7,842 nt of DNA from an uncultured Alcaligenaceae bacterium (GCA_937952975.1 CALFXX010000074.1:1-7842); one strand, 5' to 3'. Numbered from the stretch's first letter, positions 1-5,561 are shown. The notes: generated by a model not told the origin, from the sequence alone. A program made the numbers and translations.

Positions 1-117
1 CGCGAAACCTGCGATGAGTTGGTGACGATTCCCATGCTCGGCAGTGTTGAAAGCCTGAACGTCAGCGTGGCAACGGCCGTATGCTTGTACGAAACGGTTC
101 GTCAGCGGCAAGGCTAA
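1..117 (+). CDS. rlmB: 23S rRNA (guanosine-2'-O-)-methyltransferase RlmB, C-terminal end (partial)
   Basis: The window opens inside a reading frame of 38 codons that ends at TAA 115-117. The visible residues include IPMLGSVESLNVSVA followed by a short C-terminal helix (LYETVRQ). This matches the last conserved motif of SpoU/TrmH-type SPOUT methyltransferases, where the P-M-x-G-x-x-x-S-L-N-V-S-V-A segment forms part of the knotted S-adenosylmethionine site. RlmB 2'-O-methylates a guanosine in domain V of 23S rRNA during 50S assembly in the cytoplasm. The wording of the motif favours RlmB over the paralogue TrmH, but only the tail is visible, so another SpoU-family member is possible. The N-terminal part lies outside the window. 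The next gene starts 116 bases downstream on the same strand. Confidence 0.82.
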   Translation, partial: RETCDELVTIPMLGSVESLNVSVATAVCLYETVRQRQG

Positions 118-193
118 ACTAAGCCTTGAGGGACTAGCAGCCACAGCGTCCGCCGCATTGATGTCCCGGTCTAGATTCAGTAAGCGAAGCTTA

Positions 194-220
194 TTTCGCT
201 CGCGAGCGAAACCTATTTTT
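194..220 (+). terminator. Possible intrinsic terminator after rlmB
   Basis: Bases 194-211 (TTTCGCTCGCGAGCGAAA) are a perfect 18-base palindrome. As RNA this folds into a 7-bp stem with a CGCG loop, followed by CCTATTTTT (212-220), which is the layout of a Rho-independent terminator. It lies 77 bases after the rlmB stop and 14 bases before the preferred start of the next gene, so it could instead act in that gene's leader or as a protein-binding operator. An upstream AGCGAA (183-188) can pair with TTCGCT (195-200) and would compete with the palindrome. No convincing promoter was found between 118 and 233. Confidence 0.4.
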
Positions 221-233
221 AAAAGTGAAAGTG

Positions 234-1499
234 ATGACTCAGCCCAAACCAGCAGCTAAACAAGGCTTTACGACAACCATTTTGCACGGTGACCGCAAGC
301 TCTCGGTCGAGCATGGTGCGGTTCACAAGCCTATTCATACCTCAACCCAATACGCGTTCGCTGACTCGCGTGAGTTGGCCGCAGTGTTTCAGGGTAAGGC
401 TGGCTATACCTACGCCCGTCAAGGCACGCCTACGACTGATGCCCTCGAAAAGAAAATCAACAAAATGGAAGACGGTGTCGCAAGCCTTTCGTTTGCGACG
501 GGGATGGCCGCGCTGACTGCGCTGTTTACCACCTTGCTGCGCGCGGGTGACCATCTGCTTTCAAGCCAGTTCATCTTTGGCAATACCAACAGTCTGTTTG
601 GTACGCTTGAGTTGTTAGGCATTGAAATTACGTTGGTCGATCCGACCGATGCGCAGGCCGTTGCCGCCGCGATTCGTCCAAATACAAAAATGTTGTTTAC
701 TGAAACCATCGCAAACCCTGGCACACAGGTGGCCGATTTAGTGGGTTTGGGGCAACTGTGTCAAGAGCATAAACTCGTCTACGTGGTCGACAATACGGTG
801 ACATCACCCTGGTTATTTCGAGGCAAAGAGGTTGGGGCGTCGATCGTGATGAACGCGCTGTCTAAACATATTGGTGGGCACGCGAATGCGTTGGGTGGGT
901 CGCTGACTGACACGGGCCTGTTTGACTGGACGCAGTACAGCAACATTCTCGAGATTTATAAGAAAGGCCCGGCAACGGGCTGGGCGATGACGCAGATCAA
1001 GAAAAAAGGTTTACGTGATATGGGTGGCACGTTGTCTGCAGATGCCGCGCACCGTATTGCCGTTGGGGCTGAGACCTTAGCCTTGCGGCTCGATAAAATC
1101 TGCAGTAACGCGATGGCCTTGGCGACGTTTTTATCAAAGCATCCAGGCGTGCAACGTGTCGCATACCCTGGTCTGCCAGACCATCCTCAGCACGCCCGCG
1201 CTGCACAATTATTCGGTGGCAAGTTCAGCATGCTGCTCGCAGTTGAGTTAGTAGCGGGCATCGACTGTCTTGATTTTTTGAATCATCTGCAAGTGGCGAT
1301 TTTGGCCACACACGTGGGTGATACGCGCACACTTGCGTTACCTGCTGCGCACACTATTTATTACGAGATGGGGCCTGTTGTTCGCGCCAAGATGGGCATC
1401 GCTGATGGCTTGATTCGTTTGTCTGTTGGTATCGAAGATGAGGCAGATTTAATCGCTGATTTTCAACAAGCATTCGCCGCTTGTGGCGTAAAGAGTTAA
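234..1499 (+). CDS. Cystathionine gamma-synthase family PLP-dependent enzyme (Cys/Met metabolism)
   Basis: This is a fold-type I pyridoxal-phosphate enzyme of the trans-sulfuration family (cystathionine gamma-synthase, methionine gamma-lyase and O-succinylhomoserine sulfhydrylase relatives), cytosolic and probably tetrameric. With ATG 234 as start it has 421 residues. Visible landmarks are YARQGTPT near residues 60-67 (the family's Tyr/Arg phosphate-contact region), FATGMAAL near 87-94, the DNTVTSPWL strand carrying the PLP-contacting Asp, and ALSKHIGGH with the Schiff-base lysine K211. A C-terminal GDTRTL...AHT...RLSVGIED block is the usual substrate-carboxylate region. Overall wording resembles an approximately 427-residue subfamily annotated in databases only as 'cystathionine gamma-synthase family' or methionine gamma-lyase-like, so the exact reaction is not determined and no symbol is given. 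The start is uncertain: GTG 225 and GTG 231 are in frame and no strong Shine-Dalgarno precedes any of the three; ATG was preferred. No SAM-type riboswitch was recognised upstream. Confidence 0.85.
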   Translation: MTQPKPAAKQGFTTTILHGDRKLSVEHGAVHKPIHTSTQYAFADSRELAAVFQGKAGYTYARQGTPTTDALEKKINKMEDGVASLSFATGMAALTALFTTLLRAGDHLLSSQFIFGNTNSLFGTLELLGIEITLVDPTDAQAVAAAIRPNTKMLFTETIANPGTQVADLVGLGQLCQEHKLVYVVDNTVTSPWLFRGKEVGASIVMNALSKHIGGHANALGGSLTDTGLFDWTQYSNILEIYKKGPATGWAMTQIKKKGLRDMGGTLSADAAHRIAVGAETLALRLDKICSNAMALATFLSKHPGVQRVAYPGLPDHPQHARAAQLFGGKFSMLLAVELVAGIDCLDFLNHLQVAILATHVGDTRTLALPAAHTIYYEMGPVVRAKMGIADGLIRLSVGIEDEADLIADFQQAFAACGVKS

Positions 1500-1717
1500 A
1501 TCGCTTCATTGTGCCTGTGTGAGTTTGGGCGCTTCAAAAGCGCTCAGTACAAATTAAAAAAACGCCTTGTACCGCAAATTTAGTGTGAGCGGTTCAAATA
1601 AATTGCGAGGCACTTAAAAATATTTTGTGAGGTTAGGGTAAATCCTACTTCGCCGAGTTTATTTTATGTTGACTTACAAAAATCTCAATAAAAATGCGGC
1701 TCTCAGACGGTTTTCTC

Positions 1718-1746
1718 TTGACAGTGATTGTCGCTGGTGGCTTAAT
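1718..1746 (+). promoter_or_regulatory. Sigma70-type promoter, candidate for hupB
   Basis: A perfect TTGACA -35 box (1718-1723) is followed after exactly 17 bases by CTTAAT (1741-1746), which matches the TATAAT -10 consensus at four of six positions. Transcription would begin near 1753 and give a leader of about 128 bases before the hupB ATG. AT-rich sequence upstream (about 1650-1700) could serve as an UP element. No second promoter of similar quality was found nearer the gene; CATAAT 1830-1835 and TTTAAT 1838-1843 are possible -10 boxes without a well-spaced -35. Confidence 0.5.
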
Positions 1747-1765
1747 GACAGCAGAAGTGGTTAAG

Positions 1766-1786
1766 GCCTGCGCAAGCAGGCGTTTT
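1766..1786 (+). terminator. Terminator-like hairpin upstream of hupB
   Basis: GCCTGC (1766-1771) and GCAGGC (1776-1781) form a perfect 6-bp stem closed by a GCAA tetraloop (GNRA class), followed by GTTTTAAT. It could end transcripts running from the upstream PLP-enzyme gene, although its distance (about 270 bases after that stop) is long. It also falls just after the predicted start site of the 1718-1746 promoter, so it would sit in the hupB leader. The T-run is short, so termination would be partial at best. Confidence 0.4.
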
Positions 1787-1804
1787 AATCTCTTGGCTCA
1801 GAGT

Positions 1805-1840
1805 TGAAGCGTTAGCGAACACAGCGCTTCATAATTTTTT
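1805..1840 (+). terminator. Second terminator-like hairpin in the hupB upstream region
   Basis: TGAAGCGTT (1805-1813) pairs with AGCGCTTCA (1823-1831) over nine positions with one G-U pair, around a 9-base loop, and TAATTTTTT follows directly (1832-1840). Stem plus T-run fit an intrinsic terminator. It lies 40 bases before the hupB ATG and downstream of the best promoter, so if it works it would either end upstream transcripts, with hupB using a closer promoter, or attenuate hupB itself. Confidence 0.42.
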
Positions 1841-1841
1841 A

Positions 1842-1861
1842 ATAACAGTTGACTCTGTTAT
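1842..1861 (+). repeat. Inverted repeat just upstream of the hupB ribosome binding site
   Basis: ATAACAG (1842-1848) and CTGTTAT (1855-1861) are perfect 7-base inverted copies separated by TTGACT. The repeat ends six bases before the hupB Shine-Dalgarno core AAGGA (1867-1871). It could be an operator half-site pair or a small leader hairpin next to the ribosome binding site; no specific regulator is recognised from the sequence. Confidence 0.4.
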
Positions 1862-1880
1862 CCCCCAAGGAAATAAACAA

Positions 1881-2153
1881 ATGAACAAAACTGAATTGAT
1901 TGATCACATCGCCACAAAAGCTGATATTTCTAAAGCAGCTGCAGGCCGTTCACTTGACGCGATGATTGCAGCAATCAAGGCAACACTTAAAAAAGGTAAC
2001 TCGGTCACGTTAGTGGGTTTTGGTACCTTTGCAGTGTCGCAACGCGCTGCGCGTACCGGTCGCAATCCACGCACCGGCGAAGCGATCAAAATCAAAAAAG
2101 CAAAAGTGCCAAAGTTTCGCCCAGGCAAAGCTTTGAAAGATGCTTTGAACTAA
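1881..2153 (+). CDS. hupB: DNA-binding protein HU-beta
   Basis: This 90-residue protein is a complete bacterial HU, a small basic dimeric nucleoid protein that bends and compacts DNA without strong sequence preference. The N-terminal helices (MNKTELIDHIA..., about 1-38) form the dimer body. GFGTF at 46-50 and the RAARTGRNPRTGEAI signature (55-69) are the HU/IHF hallmark, with P63 at the tip of the beta arm that intercalates into DNA. The C-terminal KVPKFRPGKALKDALN is also typical. HU is favoured over IHF because of the standard 90-residue length and HU-type arm. Start ATG 1881 is well supported by AAGGA (1867-1871) nine bases upstream. It is flanked by a hairpin-rich leader and a strong terminator, so it is probably monocistronic. 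HU-beta in other proteobacteria often sits next to lon; here it does not, so hupA would also be an acceptable name. Confidence 0.93.
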   Translation: MNKTELIDHIATKADISKAAAGRSLDAMIAAIKATLKKGNSVTLVGFGTFAVSQRAARTGRNPRTGEAIKIKKAKVPKFRPGKALKDALN

Positions 2154-2164
2154 CGCAGTCTGAT

Positions 2165-2192
2165 TTGCTAAAAAAATGCGTTTCGCTATAAT
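2165..2192 (+). promoter_or_regulatory. Sigma70 promoter for tRNA-Val (and possibly the two-component genes)
   Basis: A perfect TATAAT -10 box (2187-2192) is preceded after 16 bases by TTGCTA (2165-2170), four of six matches to the -35 consensus. The bases following the -10 (GCGACAC) form a GC-rich discriminator, as is common in stable-RNA promoters under stringent control. Transcription should start near 2199, leaving a leader of about 80 bases before the mature tRNA. That leader holds a 6-bp hairpin CGTTCT/AGAACG (2242-2247 with 2258-2263), a possible processing structure. The promoter lies inside the hupB terminator hairpin. Confidence 0.65.
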
Positions 2193-2213
2193 GCGACACG
2201 CATTTTTTTTAGC
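2167..2213 (+). terminator. hupB terminator, long A/T-tailed hairpin
   Basis: Left arm 2167-2181 (GCT, seven A, TGCGT) pairs with right arm 2198-2213 (ACGCA, eight T, AGC): about 15 base pairs with one bulged T. The A-run/T-run makes it a candidate bidirectional intrinsic terminator, starting 14 bases after the hupB stop codon. The 16-base loop (2182-2197) contains the TATAAT of the next promoter. Confidence 0.75.
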
Positions 2214-2278
2214 GGTAGTGCCAGCCCTTCGTTCACCTTATCGTTCTCTAGTGTTTCAGAACGTTCAGCTAAATCTTA

Positions 2279-2354
2279 GGGTGCTTAGCTCAGTTGGTAG
2301 AGCGGCGCCCTTACAAGGCGTAGGTCACAGGTTCGACCCCTGTAGCACCCACCA
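2279..2354 (+). tRNA. tRNA-Val (anticodon UAC)
   Basis: All four arms can be drawn: acceptor GGGTGCT (2279-2285) with AGCACCC (2344-2350); D stem GCTC (2288-2291) with GAGC (2300-2303) and an AGTTGGTA loop; anticodon stem GCGCC (2305-2309) with GGCGT (2317-2321), one G-U pair; seven-base loop CTTACAA (2310-2316) giving anticodon TAC at 2312-2314, reading GUA and related valine codons; T arm ACAGG/CCTGT with loop TTCGACC (2332-2338). The discriminator A (2351) and an encoded CCA end (2352-2354) complete a 76-base gene. The response regulator starts 27 bases downstream with no terminator visible between, so the primary transcript may include it. Confidence 0.97.
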
Positions 2355-2381
2355 GTACCCCCTAAGATGTAAACTAGCTCC

Positions 2382-3053
2382 ATGAGAGTGCTCGTAATCG
2401 AAGACGACGCGACGCTTGGGCGCGCGTTACAAGAATTTTTAACAGATCAGGGCTATGCAACCGATTGGTTGGCTGATGGCAAGCGGGCGCTCAACGCTCT
2501 AGCAAACCACCCCTACGACCTCTTAGTGCTTGATTTGAATCTACCTCTGATCGATGGCTTGCAGGTGCTCGCAACGTTGCGAGGTGAGGGCAGCGAAATC
2601 CCCGTTTTGCTATTGACCGCTCGCGACGGCCTTGAAGACCGCGTGGCTGGTCTTGATGCGGGTGCCGATGATTACTTGACCAAGCCCTTCGAACTTGCTG
2701 AATTAGCCGCGCGCGTTCGTGCCTTGTCACGGCGACACCTAGGCGTTGCCCGTTCGCTTATTGAATTTGGACATTTATCCTTTGATACCGCGCACCGCGA
2801 GTGCCGGGTAGCAGGGCAGCGCTTGGCCTTGTCGGTGCGCGAACTCTCGGTACTTGAAATGCTGATGGTACGTGCTGGCAAAGTCGTGACGAAACAGCAG
2901 ATCGTACAAGGTCTGTCGGCGCTTGATTCTGACTTCAGCGAAAATGCCGTCGAAGTCTACATCTACCGACTGCGTAAACGCCTCGAAGGGACAGGCACAG
3001 CGATTCAGACCGTGCGCGGCTTTGGTTACCTTCTTGAAGCTGACGCGGTTTAG
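2382..3053 (+). CDS. OmpR-family response regulator (TctD/QseB-like)
   Basis: This is a 223-residue cytoplasmic transcription factor with a receiver domain (about 1-118) and a winged-helix DNA-binding domain (about 125-220). The receiver has the acidic pair E7/D8-D9, phosphoacceptor D51 in LVLDLNLP, T79 in LLLTARD and K101 in LTKPF. The effector ends with SENAVEVYIYRLRKRLE, the typical recognition helix, and the wing VRGFGYLLE. Phosphorylation by the adjacent kinase should control promoter binding; wording is closest to TctD/QseB types, but the target genes are unknown. Start ATG 2382 gives the canonical MRVLVIEDD opening, yet no clear Shine-Dalgarno is visible in the 27 bases between the tRNA end and the ATG. 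The kinase follows 2 bases after the stop, indicating one operon. Either the tRNA promoter or an unrecognised one drives it. Confidence 0.93.
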   Translation: MRVLVIEDDATLGRALQEFLTDQGYATDWLADGKRALNALANHPYDLLVLDLNLPLIDGLQVLATLRGEGSEIPVLLLTARDGLEDRVAGLDAGADDYLTKPFELAELAARVRALSRRHLGVARSLIEFGHLSFDTAHRECRVAGQRLALSVRELSVLEMLMVRAGKVVTKQQIVQGLSALDSDFSENAVEVYIYRLRKRLEGTGTAIQTVRGFGYLLEADAV

Positions 3054-3055
3054 AG

Positions 3056-4150
3056 ATGCCTAAGTTTGCGTTCTTAGCCACGGGTACGTTGGCCCGCAGC
3101 TTAACGCTGCGTCTGTTGCCGCCAATTATTCTGTTAGTCGGTCTTGATTTGGTGGCGACGTGGGTGATTACCCACAAAATTGAGATGGCAGACTGGCAGC
3201 TAGAAGATATTTTCTGGCTGATGGTCATGGGGCAGCTCGTGTTGATTGCGCTGTGCATTTGGGTGGTCGTTCGAGGTGTGCGCTCGGGTATGCGGGCGAT
3301 CAATCAACTTTCTAGTGATATTGCCCAGCGCACGGTTGACGATCTGGGCCAGCTTAAGGCCGAGGGCTTGCCCCTCGAACTTGTTGTACTTGTGCGTCAT
3401 ACCAACGATTTGTTGGCGCGCTTGAATGATACGCTGGCCGCGCAGCGTCGTTTTGTTGGGCATGCAGCCCATCAACTTCGAACGCCGCTTGCCGGTTTAA
3501 AGCTTGAATCAGAGCTGATGCTGGCCAAACCCCTATCAACCGATCTGCGCGAGCGTGCAGAGCGTATTAAGCAGGTCAGCGATCGAATGATTCGCTTGGG
3601 ACGGCAACTCTTGGTGCTGGCGCGTGTGGATCCTGAAGCGCGCCCACAAGATCATTTTGTACGAATGGATTTATGCGAGTGGGTGCGCACCAGTGGCGCA
3701 GAATGGTTGGCGCGCGCACAAGAGGCCGGCATTGCCTTGCAGCTCGAGGCACCCGAGCACCCCGTCTGGGTTGAAGGTGATCCGATTTTGCTAGATGAGT
3801 TGCTTGGTAATCTGATTGATAATGCTTTGCGTTATGCCGCCGGAGCCCATCACATCAGACTTTTAGTGACCTCAACGCCGCCAACGCTTGCGGTGGAAGA
3901 TGATGGCTCGGGCATCAGTACCCAAGAGCAGGGTCGTGTGTTTGAGGCGTTTTATCGTTCGCCTGACGCACCGCAAGGTGGTTCGGGCTTAGGACTCGCC
4001 ATCGTGCGAGAAATCGCGCGTGCTCATGGTGCCTGGTGGAACTTAGTGAGTCGCCCGCAGTTTGAGGGCGCCCGCTTGACGGTTGTGTTTCCAGGAACCC
4101 GCAGAGGGGCCCAGTTAACGCGCCTTGAGCGTTTTAACCAACTCCGCTGA
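3056..4150 (+). CDS. Sensor histidine kinase, TctE/QseC-like, with minimal periplasmic loop
   Basis: This 364-residue inner-membrane kinase is the partner of the response regulator two bases upstream. Two membrane segments (about 17-39 and 53-73) enclose only about 13 residues (KIEMADWQ...), so it almost lacks a periplasmic sensor domain. A HAMP-like/linker helix (about 74-130) leads to the H box FVGHAAHQLRTPLAGL with phosphoacceptor H139. The ATP-binding domain has the N box GNLIDNALRY (N252, N256), G1 EDDGSGI (D282, G284, G286), the F box RVFEAFYRS and G2 GGSGLGLAIV (from G308). It should autophosphorylate H139 and pass phosphate to D51 of the regulator. The H-box wording (AAHQLRTPLAGL) is typical of TctE kinases, which normally carry a much larger periplasmic domain. 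The ATG has no strong ribosome binding site, consistent with translational coupling. The signal is unknown. Confidence 0.92.
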   Translation: MPKFAFLATGTLARSLTLRLLPPIILLVGLDLVATWVITHKIEMADWQLEDIFWLMVMGQLVLIALCIWVVVRGVRSGMRAINQLSSDIAQRTVDDLGQLKAEGLPLELVVLVRHTNDLLARLNDTLAAQRRFVGHAAHQLRTPLAGLKLESELMLAKPLSTDLRERAERIKQVSDRMIRLGRQLLVLARVDPEARPQDHFVRMDLCEWVRTSGAEWLARAQEAGIALQLEAPEHPVWVEGDPILLDELLGNLIDNALRYAAGAHHIRLLVTSTPPTLAVEDDGSGISTQEQGRVFEAFYRSPDAPQGGSGLGLAIVREIARAHGAWWNLVSRPQFEGARLTVVFPGTRRGAQLTRLERFNQLR

Positions 4151-4179
4151 GTCGAACGCTGACCAAAGCTCGACTCAGC
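4146..4179. terminator. Inverted repeat between convergent kinase gene and argG
   Basis: GCTGAGTCGA (4146-4155) and TCGACTCAGC (4170-4179) are perfect 10-base inverted copies. GCT/AGC (4158-4160 with 4167-4169) extends the stem inward past a two-base bulge, leaving a six-base loop. The left arm includes the kinase TGA stop (4148-4150). Its place between two convergent genes suggests a bidirectional transcription end, but neither side is followed by a clear T-run, so it may be Rho-assisted or serve as a 3'-end stabilising hairpin. Confidence 0.5.
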
Positions 4180-4200
4180 AGTGTGATGCCTGAATGACTA

Positions 4201-5424
4201 TTACAGTTTGCGGCCAGCGCGTGACTCGATGCGCATGCGCAAGGCATTGAGCTTGATGAAGCCGGCGGCATCCGCCTGGTTGTAGGCGCCACCGTCATCA
4301 TCAAAGGTCGCGATGGTTTGATCAAATAACGTGTCTTTTGAGTCGCGCGAGACGGTGTACACGTTGCCTTTGTAAAGTTTCAAGCGTACCCAACCATTGA
4401 CTTCTTTTTGTGTGCTGTCAATTAAGGCCTGAATCGCGCGGCGCTCGGGTGACCACCAGTAGCCGTTATAAATCAGGCTAGCGTAGCGTGGCATCAGATC
4501 GTCTTTTAAATGTGCCACTTCGCGGTCGAGCGTAATCGATTCGATTGCACGATGTGCTTTGAGCAAAATTGTGCCGCCGGGGGTTTCGTAGCAACCGCGT
4601 GATTTCATGCCAACGTAGCGGTTTTCAACTAAGTCTAAGCGGCCGATGCCGTGCTTACCACCGAGTTCATTGAGCTTGGTGAGCACCTGCGCTGGCGAGA
4701 GCCGCACGCCATTGAGCGCCACTACGTCACCGTGTTCAAACTCAAGGTCAAGGTACTCGGCTTTATCTGGAGCAGCCTCGGGCGAAACTGTCCAACGCCA
4801 CATGGTTTCTTCGGCTTCAGCCTTTGGGTCTTCAAGATGACGACCTTCAAAACTAATGTGCAGCAGGTTGGCATCCATCGAGTAGGGGGCACCGCCTTGT
4901 TTGTGCTTCATATCGATTGCGATGCCAGCGGCCTCTGCGTATTGCAAAAGCTTTTCGCGCGAAACTAAATCCCATTCGCGCCAAGGGGCGATGACCTTGA
5001 TACCTGGCTCTAGTGCATAGTAGCCAAGTTCAAAGCGCACTTGATCGTTACCCTTGCCGGTTGCGCCATGCGAAACCGCTTCGGCACCCACCTGGCGGGC
5101 AATTTCAATTTGACGCTTAGCGATTAACGGCCGTGCAATCGAAGTGCCCAGCAAGTACTCGCCTTCGTAGACGGTATTGCAACGAAACATTGGAAACACA
5201 AAATCGCGCACGAATTCTTCGCGCAGATCATCGATAAAAATTTGTTCGGGCTTGATGCCGAACTTAATCGCCTTGGCGCGCGCAGGTTCGAGCTCTTCGC
5301 CTTGACCGATATCAGCCGTGAAAGTCACCACTTCACATTGATAGGTGTCTTGTAGCCATTTAAGAATGACAGAGGTGTCTAAACCACCCGAATAGGCTAA
5401 GACTACTTTTTTGATATCGCTCAT
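4201..5424 (-). CDS. argG: Argininosuccinate synthase
   Basis: The enzyme joins citrulline and aspartate using ATP to make argininosuccinate, the penultimate step of arginine synthesis, in the cytosol. The 407-residue protein has the N-type ATP pyrophosphatase loop AYSGGLDTS (10-18), TADIGQGEE (36-44), the citrulline/aspartate-binding HGATGKGNDQVRFE block (119-132), and the later SMDANLLHISFEG and SPEAAPD segments typical of the family. The length fits the shorter class (about 400 residues) rather than the roughly 447-residue E. coli form. Start ATG (complement of 5422-5424) gives the standard MSDIKKVVLAYSGGLD opening; the preceding sequence has only a weak AGAG Shine-Dalgarno. It is the last gene of an argD-argF-argG cluster, 158 bases after argF. 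The leader contains AT-rich sequence with a possible -10 box TAAAAT (complement of 5466-5471) but no clear -35, so a separate promoter is unproven. Confidence 0.97.
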   Translation of the reverse strand: MSDIKKVVLAYSGGLDTSVILKWLQDTYQCEVVTFTADIGQGEELEPARAKAIKFGIKPEQIFIDDLREEFVRDFVFPMFRCNTVYEGEYLLGTSIARPLIAKRQIEIARQVGAEAVSHGATGKGNDQVRFELGYYALEPGIKVIAPWREWDLVSREKLLQYAEAAGIAIDMKHKQGGAPYSMDANLLHISFEGRHLEDPKAEAEETMWRWTVSPEAAPDKAEYLDLEFEHGDVVALNGVRLSPAQVLTKLNELGGKHGIGRLDLVENRYVGMKSRGCYETPGGTILLKAHRAIESITLDREVAHLKDDLMPRYASLIYNGYWWSPERRAIQALIDSTQKEVNGWVRLKLYKGNVYTVSRDSKDTLFDQTIATFDDDGGAYNQADAAGFIKLNALRMRIESRAGRKL

Positions 5425-5530
5425 AAGATGCTCTAGATTGGCAGATTAATTAATAGAAGAAGATATTTTAGCGGAAGGTCGCCAGCCTGAGTCTTGGTGC
5501 TCGCTCAAAGGCCGATTCGATCGCCTGGAC

Positions 5531-5561
5531 GAGCGCGCGGGGCCAGGTTTTCTGGCCGCTC
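5531..5561 (-). repeat. GC-rich hairpin between argF and argG
   Basis: GGCCAG (5541-5546) and CTGGCC (5552-5557) form a perfect 6-bp stem with a 5-base loop. Outer GAGC (5531-5534) and GCTC (5558-5561) add four pairs across a one-sided bulge. It begins 22 bases after the argF stop in the transcribed (-) direction. Without a T-run on that side it is unlikely to be a strong intrinsic terminator; it may protect the argDF part of the message or modulate read-through into argG. The remaining gap sequence (5425-5530) holds only AT-rich leader sequence next to argG. Confidence 0.4.

Larger units (their letters stand above)
1500..1880. other. Intergenic region with promoter and hairpins, no convincing gene
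   Basis: This 381-base AT-richer stretch separates the PLP enzyme from hupB. Reading it on both strands I see no gene with a ribosome binding site; the best open frame is 32 codons from ATG 1666 (see findings). It contains a hairpin at 1527-1545 (GGGCGCTT/AAGCGCTC around a CAA loop, no following T-run), an imperfect inverted repeat at 1564-1611, a sigma70-like promoter at 1718-1746, terminator-like hairpins at 1766-1786 and 1805-1840, and a short inverted repeat at 1842-1861 just before the hupB ribosome binding site. Most of this is probably the transcription end of the upstream gene and the control region of hupB. Confidence 0.6.

Noticed and set aside
118..233. Possible SAM-sensing riboswitch ahead of the sulfur amino acid enzyme
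   Set aside because: I found no recognisable SAM-I, SAM-II or SAH riboswitch core in this 116-base leader; only the palindrome and its competing arm.
2176..2385. Open frame of 69 codons on the + strand spanning the tRNA-Val gene
   Set aside because: It reads straight through the tRNA; the LSSVGRAAPLQ...FDPCSTH stretch is the familiar false translation of a tRNA. It starts inside the hupB terminator with no ribosome binding site.
2935..3303. 122-codon open frame on the - strand across the regulator-kinase junction
   Set aside because: Antisense to both two-component genes, no ribosome binding site or recognisable domain.
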